Assembly: GCA_903828515.1 (NCBI GenBank)
Contig: CAIKMD010000007.1
Location: 248,001 to 312,000 of the forward strand
DNA from: an uncultured Rhodospirillales bacterium
GTDB taxonomy: Bacteria; Pseudomonadota; Alphaproteobacteria; ATCC43930; CGMCC-115725
Direction of reading: 5' to 3'
DNA length: 64,000 nucleotides
Positions within the stretch are counted from its first letter, which is position 1, and the number at the start of each line of letters is the position of its first letter. Position numbers and translations under genes: made by a program. The notes beneath the pieces were generated by a model. That model saw only the letters and a program-made list of their open reading frames with translations. It was not told the DNA's origin and made no database searches. Shown here one piece after another: positions 54,971 through 62,679 of the stretch.

Positions 54971-56302
54971 CTACCGCTTGCTTTGCAGCACCGCGATCTG
55001 CCCGTCGATCGTTGCTTTTTCCCGCGCGACATAGGCATAAAACGCGGAATAGAAACGACGGAAATCGTCGGGATCGGAGACGGCGACGCGCAGCGGCGCG
55101 ATCTTGTTGGCGCGCGTCACATCGCGATGCGGGACAAGATATCCCTCGACGGGCTTTCGGTCGGCCAAGACGTTCTTATAGAGATCGGAAAAATAGCGCA
55201 GGTTCGCGCGAACATCGAAATACCGCGGCTCGGAAAACATCTCGTCGAACCGTATCTGATAAATATTGTAGATCGGCCAGTGATAGAAGATCAGGCTGAG
55301 ATCCGTGTCGTAGACGTCGTTGTCCGGGAACACGTCGCCTTTTTCGACGAGCGCTCCCGGTTCGAGAGGAAGCCAGTTTTCGTCGAGTGCCTTGCGCACC
55401 TCGGGGTCGCGGTAGAGCCCGATCAGATCGTCGGTCGGAATATCGTTCAGTCGCCGTGCCAGGTTGACGAATTCGTTCTTCGGCACCGGAAAATCGAAAG
55501 CGGAAATCAGGATGAAGCGGTCGGTTTCCCACGGCGGCCAGAAGCCCGCTGCGGCGAGCGCATTGTGGGTCATGTGGGAGCAATTGTTCTCCAGCACGTT
55601 CCACTCGAAATCCTTCTCGCCGCTTTTGTAGATGTCGTTGACCGAATTCAGGAAGACGATGATCTTCTTCATCTGATCGACGCTGGTCGGCACGCGGGTG
55701 CAATAGCGGTCGCGGGCCAATTCGACCGCGTAGTCCGTCCCGATCGATACCTCGTATTTGTAGTCTTCCCGCGACATGTCGTCGGGCTTGTCGTCGAAGA
55801 CTTCGTCATGAAACACGACGCCGCTGTAGATGCCCATGTCTTTGGCTCGGGCCTGAACTTTCCGGTAATCGTCGCGGGTCAGCCGCTTGGTCCGGTCGAG
55901 ATCGCCGTGAAAGAAAAAATCGCGACCCTCGGTCGCGACCCAATAGGCGTTCTTGAAATGGGCGTTGACGCTCAAGCCCACGCCTTGCCGGACGGCCGGG
56001 GTGTCGGGTCGGCACATCACGATAGTGGGATAGTTCTCGCTCGGGTCGCGGCAGACGCCATTGAGATAGAGCACCGAATGTCCGCCGATGCCGCCGCGAA
56101 TATCGGCGCCGAATCCCGGCTTCTTCAAAATCTGCGAATCCGCGCAGAATTCGGCGTAATAGGGATAGAGCGACGAATAATAGGCTTCGTCGACGGCGGT
56201 TGCGGCCTGAGCGGTGACGACGAAGCAACGCAGGACGAGCAGAAAGGTCGCTGTTTTCCACGGCAACCGCCATGACCGTCTGGGCTTGAGGGAGAGCGTC
56301 AC
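54971..56302 (-). CDS. Secreted DUF4105-like hypothetical protein
   Basis: 443 residues from a GTG at 56302 (another GTG at 56341 is possible). The N-terminus has a signal-like stretch (TATFLLVLRCFVVTAQAA). Core features are GHSVLYLNGVCRD near 75, FFFHGDLDRTKRL, and WNVLENNCSHMTHNALAAAG near 255, an Asn-Asn-Cys-(S/T) pattern recalling the DUF4105 peptidase-like domain. A His in GGHSVL and the Cys in NNCSH could form a catalytic pair of NlpC/P60-like style, which is inference. No neighbours linked. Confidence 0.65.
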   Translation of the reverse strand: MTLSLKPRRSWRLPWKTATFLLVLRCFVVTAQAATAVDEAYYSSLYPYYAEFCADSQILKKPGFGADIRGGIGGHSVLYLNGVCRDPSENYPTIVMCRPDTPAVRQGVGLSVNAHFKNAYWVATEGRDFFFHGDLDRTKRLTRDDYRKVQARAKDMGIYSGVVFHDEVFDDKPDDMSREDYKYEVSIGTDYAVELARDRYCTRVPTSVDQMKKIIVFLNSVNDIYKSGEKDFEWNVLENNCSHMTHNALAAAGFWPPWETDRFILISAFDFPVPKNEFVNLARRLNDIPTDDLIGLYRDPEVRKALDENWLPLEPGALVEKGDVFPDNDVYDTDLSLIFYHWPIYNIYQIRFDEMFSEPRYFDVRANLRYFSDLYKNVLADRKPVEGYLVPHRDVTRANKIAPLRVAVSDPDDFRRFYSAFYAYVAREKATIDGQIAVLQSKR

Positions 56303-56526
56303 CGCGGGACCTGATCGTTGCGAAGAGCGGCACGGTACCACCGGGTCGAAACCCTTGCCAGAACCCCGCCCGGCATTGGAGGAAAATACAATCGTCGCTC
56401 AATATTTTGGGGAACCAAATGGGGTGCCGCGCGTTAAATATCGCCCCTTTTCGGCGGCGCGGTTCGGACTTGCGGATACGTCCGCAGCGGCTAGTGTTCC
56501 ATTCAACCAGACCCAAGGGGCTCCCC

Positions 56527-57849
56527 ATGAATGAAGACGGCACCCCTCTTGCCGAGACCGATTGCGACGTTCTGGTTGTCGGCGGTGGCCCGGCGGGATC
56601 GACGATCGCCGCGCTTTTGGCCGAACGCGGACAACGCGTTGTCCTGGCGGAAAAGGATCGGCATCCCCGGTTTCATATCGGGGAATCGCTGCTGCCGCTC
56701 AACGTGCCGCTGCTCGAGAAGCTTGGCGTCAAGGACGAGGTCGATAAGATCGGCATGCCGAAATACGGCGCCGAATTCGTCTCGTATTATCACAACAAGG
56801 CGGTGACGTTCCAATTCGCGAGCGCCTGGGACAAGGAATTTCCTTCGTCCTATCAGGTCCGCCGCGCCGACTTCGATCATATCCTGATCAAGAACGCGGC
56901 CGCCAAAGGCGCCGAGGTGATCGAGGAATGCGCGGTCACCGAGGTCGATCTCGACCATGACGATCATGTCATTGCCAAGGGCCGCGATGCACAGGGTCGC
57001 GCCCGGACCTGGCGGGCGAAATTCCTGGTCGATGCGACCGGACGCGACACGCTGCTCGCCAACAAATTCGACATCAAGCGCCGCGACAAGCGGCACAACA
57101 GCGCCGCGCTCTTTGGGCACTTCACCGGCGCCAAGCGCTTCGAAGGCAAGGCCGAAGGGAACATCTCGCTGTTCTGGTTCGATCACGGCTGGTTCTGGTT
57201 CATCCCGCTCGCCGACGGCACCACGAGCGTCGGGGCGGTGTGCTGGCCCGAGTACATCAAGTCGCGCAAGACCGACCTGAAAACCTTCTTCATGGACACG
57301 ATCGCGCTTTGTCCGGGCATGACCGAGCGGCTCAAGGATGCGACGCTGGTGTCTGAGGTGACCGGCACCGGCAATTACTCCTATGTGTCGGACCGCATGG
57401 CCGGCCGCAATTACATCATGCTGGGCGACGCCTTCGCCTTCGTCGATCCGCTATTTTCGACCGGTGTTTATCTGGCGATGAACAGCGCGTTTCTCGGCGC
57501 CGACGTCGTCACCACCTGTCTGGAGCAGCCGGCGCGCGCGGCGAAGGCCTTGAAGCAATTCGACGCGCAGATCCGCCACGGCATCAATACCTATAAATGG
57601 TACATCTATCGCAGCACGACGCCCGCGTTGCGCAATCTGCTGATGGTGCCGCGCAACACGTTCCGGATCGAAGAGGCGGTCCTGTCGGTCCTGGCCGGCG
57701 ACGTGTTCCGCCCGATTCCGATCCGAACGCGGCTGCTCGCCTTCAAGGTGGTCTATTACCTCAATAGTATCGGCATCCTGAAATCGACGATCGCCGCTTG
57801 GAAAATGCGCCGGCATCATGTGCGCCAGCCGACCGGTGGCGTCGCCTAG
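56527..57849 (+). CDS. FAD-dependent halogenase-like oxidoreductase
   Basis: 440 residues. GGGPAGSTIAALLAERG is the FAD-binding GxGxxG; GESLLPLNVPLLEKLGV follows; GWFWFIPLADGTTSVG matches the WxWxIP motif of flavin-dependent halogenases; NYIMLGDAFAFVDPLFSTGV is the second FAD contact. It therefore belongs to the Trp-halogenase-like group, which in aryl polyene and flexirubin clusters includes halogenases and oxidoreductases without halogenating activity. The catalytic lysine cannot be decided without alignment. First gene of a plus-strand group; AAGGGG is 6 bases before the ATG. Confidence 0.82.
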   Translation: MNEDGTPLAETDCDVLVVGGGPAGSTIAALLAERGQRVVLAEKDRHPRFHIGESLLPLNVPLLEKLGVKDEVDKIGMPKYGAEFVSYYHNKAVTFQFASAWDKEFPSSYQVRRADFDHILIKNAAAKGAEVIEECAVTEVDLDHDDHVIAKGRDAQGRARTWRAKFLVDATGRDTLLANKFDIKRRDKRHNSAALFGHFTGAKRFEGKAEGNISLFWFDHGWFWFIPLADGTTSVGAVCWPEYIKSRKTDLKTFFMDTIALCPGMTERLKDATLVSEVTGTGNYSYVSDRMAGRNYIMLGDAFAFVDPLFSTGVYLAMNSAFLGADVVTTCLEQPARAAKALKQFDAQIRHGINTYKWYIYRSTTPALRNLLMVPRNTFRIEEAVLSVLAGDVFRPIPIRTRLLAFKVVYYLNSIGILKSTIAAWKMRRHHVRQPTGGVA

Positions 57850-57853
57850 GGCG

Positions 57854-58687
57854 ATGAAGCCGGGATATTCATCTTTCGGTATTCACGGTTCGATTGCGCT
57901 ACCGCCAGGCGCGTTCTCGTTATGGCGGGATGGGCTGAGGCGAGCCGGCGAATGGCTGGGCTTCGGGTTTTCCCTGGCGATGTTCGGTCTGGTGAGCGTG
58001 GCGTGGAACGCGCTGGCCGCGATCTTATTCGTTCTCCTGCCGCGCAAGATCGGCGAACCGATCGGCCAGTTTGTCGCCATGGCGGGGTTTCGCTACATCG
58101 TCGCGGTGATGAAGGCATGTCGGGTCATCGAGTGCGATCTCTCGGCGCTCGATGCCCTGCGGGATGCGGGGCCGATGGTCATCGCGCCCAACCATCCCTC
58201 GTTGCTCGACGTCGTTCTCATCACGTCGCGGTTGCCGCATGTCGTCTGCATCGCCAAACCCGGGATCTGGAGCAACATATTCCTCGGCGGCGGCGCCCGG
58301 CTGGCCGGTTACATCCGCAATGATTCACCGATTCGCCTCGTCAAACAGGCGGCGGGGCAGGTTCGCGCGGGCAGTCATCTGTTGATCTTTCCCGAGGGCA
58401 CGCGGACGGCCGATGGACCGGTCGGCGATTTGCGCGGCGGGTTTGCCCTCGTCGCTAAAGTGGCCGGCGTTCCCGTTCAGACCGTTTTGATCGACAGCAA
58501 TTCGCCGTTTCTTCGCAAGGGCTGGCCGATCTTTCGAAAGCCGGACGGGCCGGTCACCTATCGCGTTCGGCTGGGCCGGCGTTTCGAAATCGGCCAAGAC
58601 ATCCGCGTTTTGGTCGGCGATCTGGGCCGCTATTACGGCCGGGAACTGGCCGGGGAGAAGCGGTTTCCGCTTGGATCCGCCGATTAG
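57854..58687 (+). CDS. Lysophospholipid acyltransferase (PlsC-like)
   Basis: 277 residues with one or two N-terminal membrane segments (LGFGFSLAMFGLVSVAWNALAA, near 35-60). The acyltransferase motifs are APNHPSLLDVV (NHxxxxD form; the acceptor His and Asp are kept) and LLIFPEGTRTADG. It transfers an acyl group to a glycerolipid or polyketide. In aryl polyene clusters a PlsC-like protein modifies or loads the product onto a lipid. It starts 5 bases after the halogenase-like gene. Confidence 0.85.
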   Translation: MKPGYSSFGIHGSIALPPGAFSLWRDGLRRAGEWLGFGFSLAMFGLVSVAWNALAAILFVLLPRKIGEPIGQFVAMAGFRYIVAVMKACRVIECDLSALDALRDAGPMVIAPNHPSLLDVVLITSRLPHVVCIAKPGIWSNIFLGGGARLAGYIRNDSPIRLVKQAAGQVRAGSHLLIFPEGTRTADGPVGDLRGGFALVAKVAGVPVQTVLIDSNSPFLRKGWPIFRKPDGPVTYRVRLGRRFEIGQDIRVLVGDLGRYYGRELAGEKRFPLGSAD

Positions 58688-59447
58688 TCCCCCGTTCGCC
58701 GCGCTTGTCCTCATCCCCAGCTACAACACCGGCGCCAAAGTTTTTGAAACCGTTCGCGACGCGCGGCGGTTTTGGGAACCCGTCTGGGTCGTGATCGACG
58801 GCAGTACCGACAGCACGGGCGAGGAACTCGAACGAATGGCGGCGGCCGATCCCGGCCTGCGTGTCTGGCGTCTGCCGCAAAACCGCGGCAAGGGCGCCGC
58901 GATCTTCCACGGCATCGTCGAGGCACGGGCGCAAGGGTTCACCCACGTTCTGACCATGGATGCCGACGGTCAGCACGACGCCGCGCGCATTCCCGATTTC
59001 ATGGCGGCGGCTTCGGCGCATCCCGAGGCGCTGATTCTGGGCGCGCCGGTCTTCGATCGCAGCGCGCCGGCGTTGCGCGTGCGCGGCCGCCGGATTTCGA
59101 ACTGGTGGGCCAATCTCGAAACGCTCGGCGTCGGGGTTCGGGATTCGCTATGCGGCTTTCGCGTCTATCCGGTGGCGGCGCTCTGCGCGGTGATGACCGA
59201 CACGCGCTGGATGCGCCGTTTCGATTTCGATGCCGAGGCGGTCGTGCGGCTTTGCTGGCGCGGGTTGCATCCGATCAACCTGCCGGTGCCGGTGCGCTAT
59301 TTCCGGCCCGACGAAGGCGGGGTCTCGCATTTTCGATATGGCCGCGACAATGCGGTCCTGAGCTGGATGCATCTGCGTCTCTTCGGCGAGTTTCTGTTTC
59401 GCTTGCCGATCCTGCTGGCGCGAAAGATCAGATCATCCCGCCATTGA
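58671..59447 (+). CDS. Family 2 glycosyltransferase
   Basis: 258 residues; the TTG at 58671 overlaps the acyltransferase end, other starts are unclear. VLIPSYNTGAKVFETVR, WVVIDGSTDSTGEEL, PQNRGKGAAIFHGIVEA and the metal site TMDADGQHDAARIPDF (DxD) are the GT-A motifs, dolichyl-phosphate-mannose-synthase-like. The C-terminus ends in a short hydrophobic part (MHLRLFGEFLFRLPILL). It may put a sugar on the locus product. Convergent with fabG-like gene, 20-bp overlap. Confidence 0.84.
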   Translation: MDPPISPPFAALVLIPSYNTGAKVFETVRDARRFWEPVWVVIDGSTDSTGEELERMAAADPGLRVWRLPQNRGKGAAIFHGIVEARAQGFTHVLTMDADGQHDAARIPDFMAAASAHPEALILGAPVFDRSAPALRVRGRRISNWWANLETLGVGVRDSLCGFRVYPVAALCAVMTDTRWMRRFDFDAEAVVRLCWRGLHPINLPVPVRYFRPDEGGVSHFRYGRDNAVLSWMHLRLFGEFLFRLPILLARKIRSSRH

Positions 59448-60147
59448 TCGAGACGATCTGGCCGGAGATATAGCCGGCTTGGTCCGAGGCGAGGAAACCG
59501 ACCAGATCGGCGACCTCTTCCGGGCGGCCGGCCCGCTTCATCGGAACCAGCCGGTCGATCAGCTCCTTGCCGAACGCGGCATCGCCCATCGGCGATGCAA
59601 TCAGTCCGGGCGCCACCGTGTTGACGGTAATGCCGCGGCTCGCCAGTTCGAGGGAGAGCGATTTCGTCGCGCCGTGCAGCCCGGCTTTCGCCGCCGCGTA
59701 ATTCGTCTGACCGCGATTGCCCGCGATGGCCGAGACCGACGAGATGTTGACGATCCGGCCCCACCGGCTGGCGATCATCGGCATCAGCAGCGGCTGCGTG
59801 ACGTTGAAGAACCCATTGAGGGAGACGTCGATGACGCGCGTCCATTGCTCGCGCTGCATGCCCGGCATGACCGCATCGTCATGGATGCCGGCATTGTTCA
59901 CGACGATCTGGATCGGTCCGGCGGCGAGATGTTTTTCCAATTCGGTACGCGCGGCGTCGGCGTCGGTGACGTCGAAACCGATCGCTTCGGCGCTGCCGCC
60001 GCCGGCCTTGATCTCGGCCGCGAGTTCGTTGGCCTTTTCGACGCCGAGATGAGCGTGGACATAAACGTGATGCCCGTCCTTTGCGAGGCGCCGGCACAAC
60101 GCCGCGCCGATCGTGCCGCTGCCGCCGGTCACGATGGCCCGTTTCAT
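59428..60147 (-). CDS. 3-oxoacyl-ACP reductase (FabG-like SDR)
   Basis: 239 residues from ATG 60147: AIVTGGSGTIGAALCRRLAK (cofactor), VNNAGIHDDAV, ISSVSAIAGNRGQTNYAAAK with catalytic Ser, Tyr and Lys, and the FabG-type end GRPEEVADLVGFLASDQAGY and ISGQIVSINGGMI. It reduces beta-ketoacyl-ACP. Its start overlaps the dehydratase gene by four bases; reductase, dehydratase, and two ketosynthase-like genes form one minus-strand operon, as in aryl polyene clusters (ApeQ-like). Distinct from fatty acid synthesis fabG by context only. Confidence 0.88.
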   Translation of the reverse strand: MKRAIVTGGSGTIGAALCRRLAKDGHHVYVHAHLGVEKANELAAEIKAGGGSAEAIGFDVTDADAARTELEKHLAAGPIQIVVNNAGIHDDAVMPGMQREQWTRVIDVSLNGFFNVTQPLLMPMIASRWGRIVNISSVSAIAGNRGQTNYAAAKAGLHGATKSLSLELASRGITVNTVAPGLIASPMGDAAFGKELIDRLVPMKRAGRPEEVADLVGFLASDQAGYISGQIVSINGGMI

Positions 60148-60581
60148 GACGGCTCGGCCTCGAGAACGACCGCGGCGCGACCGCGCATGAGTTTGCGAGC
60201 CTCGGTGCCCAGCGTGAATTGGTAGACGGCCTGGCTGCCGCCATCCATCAGCTTTTCGATGTCGATGACGAGATCCGCCGCGACCCCGTCGAGATAGGCC
60301 GCGTGACAAACCACGCCGCGCAAACTGGCGAGGTAGCCCATGCGCGGGCGTCGCGCGACGGCGCCGCTCAATCCGCCATGCAGCGCCATCGCCTGCGACG
60401 CATATTCGATCCCGCTCATGATCGGCAACCGCCCGGCGATCCGCAGCGGATTGTCGCGGTCGTTATGGCTCGTCGCCGAACAGCGGATCGAATCCGCGTC
60501 CCACCGCACGACGCCGTCGAGCAGGCACATTGTTCCGGCGTGGGGAATGAGGCGCGCGATGTCGTCCTTGCCGAGCAGCAT
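60144..60581 (-). CDS. Hotdog-fold beta-hydroxyacyl-ACP dehydratase-like protein
   Basis: 145 residues. The catalytic-type His is in IARLIPHAGTMCLLDGVV and Glu in IMSGIEYASQAMALHGGL, corresponding to the His and Glu of FabZ/FabA. The last part (AVYQFTLGTEARKLMRGRAA) completes the fold. It resembles ApeP-like dehydratases of aryl polyene loci, which produce trans double bonds of the polyene. Overlaps: ATGA with the reductase gene and one base with the ketosynthase-like gene upstream. Confidence 0.82.
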   Translation of the reverse strand: MLLGKDDIARLIPHAGTMCLLDGVVRWDADSIRCSATSHNDRDNPLRIAGRLPIMSGIEYASQAMALHGGLSGAVARRPRMGYLASLRGVVCHAAYLDGVAADLVIDIEKLMDGGSQAVYQFTLGTEARKLMRGRAAVVLEAEPS

Positions 60582-61393
60582 CAGCGTTCGTCCGTTTGCG
60601 CGACGCGCGCGACCGAAAGATTGATCTGATGATGGCCGAGATAATCCAGCGCCACGTTCGTTGCGATGTTCCGCGATAATGCCGCGAGCAAGGGCAGGCT
60701 GCGCGCCGCCGGATTGCCCTGGCGCAACTGCTCGAGGCGTGGGTTTTCCATCGGGGTCGCTTGTGCGGATCCTCCACTCATTTCCAACGCGAGCGACCAG
60801 CGCGAGCCGCTTGTCGGTTGCGGCGTGAGGACCAAGGCGACGCCGAACTGCGAGTCGATGGACCGCACGCTATGGAGTGGCTCGGGATAGGGAAGGTCGT
60901 AGGCGATCAGCGCGACCGGGCATTCATCGACCGTCAGCGTCGTCATGGCTTCCAGAAGCCCGACGGCAAAACTGTAATCGTGGCCGCAGAGGCTGGTCGA
61001 GGGCGCCCGCGACTGCGTGGCGATATTCCAATATCCGGCCGGCGCGTTATGCACGGAGTTGTGAAACCTTGTTGGCGAAATTTGGCGCTCGGGCGAGGCC
61101 AGGGTTTCGAGGATTTGGTGAACCGTTTCGCCATCGCCGCTCGACGAGGTGAAAATCGTCGGTGTGTCGGCGGCCTCGCGGTTGGCGTCGGCCAGCGCCT
61201 CGATGCCGACCGCCAAGGCGAGTTTGACCGTCGCGACCATGCGTCGGCGCTCGTTCGCCGGCAGAAGCTCACAAGGTGGAATGACGACCGGCGCCGCCTG
61301 ATACGGCTCGGCGCCGGTCAGGCTCGCGCGGCTTTTCGCCCACCCGTTCAATCCGGGACCGCACAGGCCGACGCCTTCGACAAAGGCCCGCAT
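60581..61393 (-). CDS. Beta-ketoacyl synthase-like protein (short, chain-length-factor type)
   Basis: 270 residues, well short of full ketosynthases (about 400). FTSSSGDGETVHQILETLAS and RFHNSVHNAPAGYWNIATQS match the Ketoacyl-synt_2 family found in aryl polyene loci; TSLCGHDYSFAVGLLEAM places a Cys where active ketosynthases have theirs. The second half of the thiolase fold, with the two catalytic His, is missing, so condensation alone seems impossible; partnership with the next protein is likely. One-base overlaps on both sides. Confidence 0.78.
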   Translation of the reverse strand: MRAFVEGVGLCGPGLNGWAKSRASLTGAEPYQAAPVVIPPCELLPANERRRMVATVKLALAVGIEALADANREAADTPTIFTSSSGDGETVHQILETLASPERQISPTRFHNSVHNAPAGYWNIATQSRAPSTSLCGHDYSFAVGLLEAMTTLTVDECPVALIAYDLPYPEPLHSVRSIDSQFGVALVLTPQPTSGSRWSLALEMSGGSAQATPMENPRLEQLRQGNPAARSLPLLAALSRNIATNVALDYLGHHQINLSVARVAQTDER

Positions 61394-62583
61394 CAGCGCG
61401 CCCGCCCGAGAATGAGGCTGCAATTGGCGCCGCCGAAGCCGAAGGAATTGGTCATCGCATAATCGATCGCGGCATCGCGCGCGCCGACGACATAGCGGCT
61501 TTTGAGGGCGGGATCGATATTCGTCGAGGGGATGCCGCCGGGCATGACGTTGTGCTCGATACTCAACGCCGCGATGATCGCTTCGACGATTCCGGCCGCG
61601 CCCAGCGTATGCCCGGTCCACCCTTTGGTCGAGCTGCACGGCGTATCGAGTCCGAACAGGTTGGTGATCGCCCGGTCTTCGGAGGCGTCGCCGGCCGCCG
61701 TCGCGGTGCCGTGCAGATTGACGTAGTCGATCTTGTCGGGCGATAGGTTTGCCGCCGCCAGCGCGCGCGTCATCGCGAGCCGCGCACCGAGACCTTCGGG
61801 ATGAGGGCTCGACATGTGATAGGCATCGCTGCTCTCGCCGACACCCAACAGAAGCGTGGCATCGCCGCCCTCGTAACGGTCCGGCTTTTCGAGGAGCGCG
61901 AATCCGGCCGCCTCGCCGATCGAAATCCCGGCGCGGTCGACATCGAAGGGGCGGCACGGAAGCGGGGACAGCAGATCGAGCGAGTGGAAGCCATAGAGCG
62001 TCGTCAGGCAAAGCGAATCGACGCCACCGACGATCGCGGCGTCGCACAGGCCCGCGGCGATCATCCGTGCCGCCGTCGCGAATACCTTGGCGCTGCTGGC
62101 GCATGCGGCGGAAAGCGCGGTCGCCGGCCCGGTCAGCCGAAAATAGCGGCGGGTGAAATCGGCTGCCGAAAAGCTGTTATGCGTGCCGGCGTAAACAAAA
62201 TCGGCGGGAAGCGGATCGGGCGATGTACGGCGGCGATAGGCGAGTTCGGATTGCAGGATGCCGGAGGTGCTAGTGCCGAGAAAAACGCCGATCCGATCGT
62301 CGCCGTATTTCTCGCGCGCCGCGGCAACGCTCTCAGCGAACCCGTCCTGCTGCAGCGCCAACTGGGCGAGCCGGTTGTTCCGGCAATCGTATTCGGCGAG
62401 GTCCGGGCTGAGCACCGTGTCGTCGACACCGGCGACCTCGCCGACATAGGTCGGCAGCGTAACGGTGTCGAAGGTGCAGGGTTTGAGGCCTGTCATATCC
62501 CGACGAAGGCCCGCCAAATTTGCCGCGAGTCCGGCGCCGAGGCCGGTCACGATGCAGAGCCGGCTGATCACAAGGGGCTGCAA
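61393..62583 (-). CDS. Beta-ketoacyl-ACP synthase (FabF-like)
   Basis: 396 residues with complete catalytic set: Cys in LSAACASSAKVFA, His in NLHGTATAAGDASE, His in KGWTGHTLGAAGIVEAI, plus GFGGANCSLIL at the end. It elongates acyl-ACP chains and would build the polyene with the neighbouring short protein. Start codons are TTG 62583 or GTG 62571; no ATG is available nearby. It is the first gene of the minus-strand operon after an exporter gene. Confidence 0.9.
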   Translation of the reverse strand: MQPLVISRLCIVTGLGAGLAANLAGLRRDMTGLKPCTFDTVTLPTYVGEVAGVDDTVLSPDLAEYDCRNNRLAQLALQQDGFAESVAAAREKYGDDRIGVFLGTSTSGILQSELAYRRRTSPDPLPADFVYAGTHNSFSAADFTRRYFRLTGPATALSAACASSAKVFATAARMIAAGLCDAAIVGGVDSLCLTTLYGFHSLDLLSPLPCRPFDVDRAGISIGEAAGFALLEKPDRYEGGDATLLLGVGESSDAYHMSSPHPEGLGARLAMTRALAAANLSPDKIDYVNLHGTATAAGDASEDRAITNLFGLDTPCSSTKGWTGHTLGAAGIVEAIIAALSIEHNVMPGGIPSTNIDPALKSRYVVGARDAAIDYAMTNSFGFGGANCSLILGRAR

Positions 62584-62679
62584 GGTCTTGATGGCCTGGG
62601 TATGAATGGGTCTTAAGGCATTGCGATGTTAGACGGGGTCACACGGGATGAAAAGGGTACCACCGTCCGCCATCGTCGA

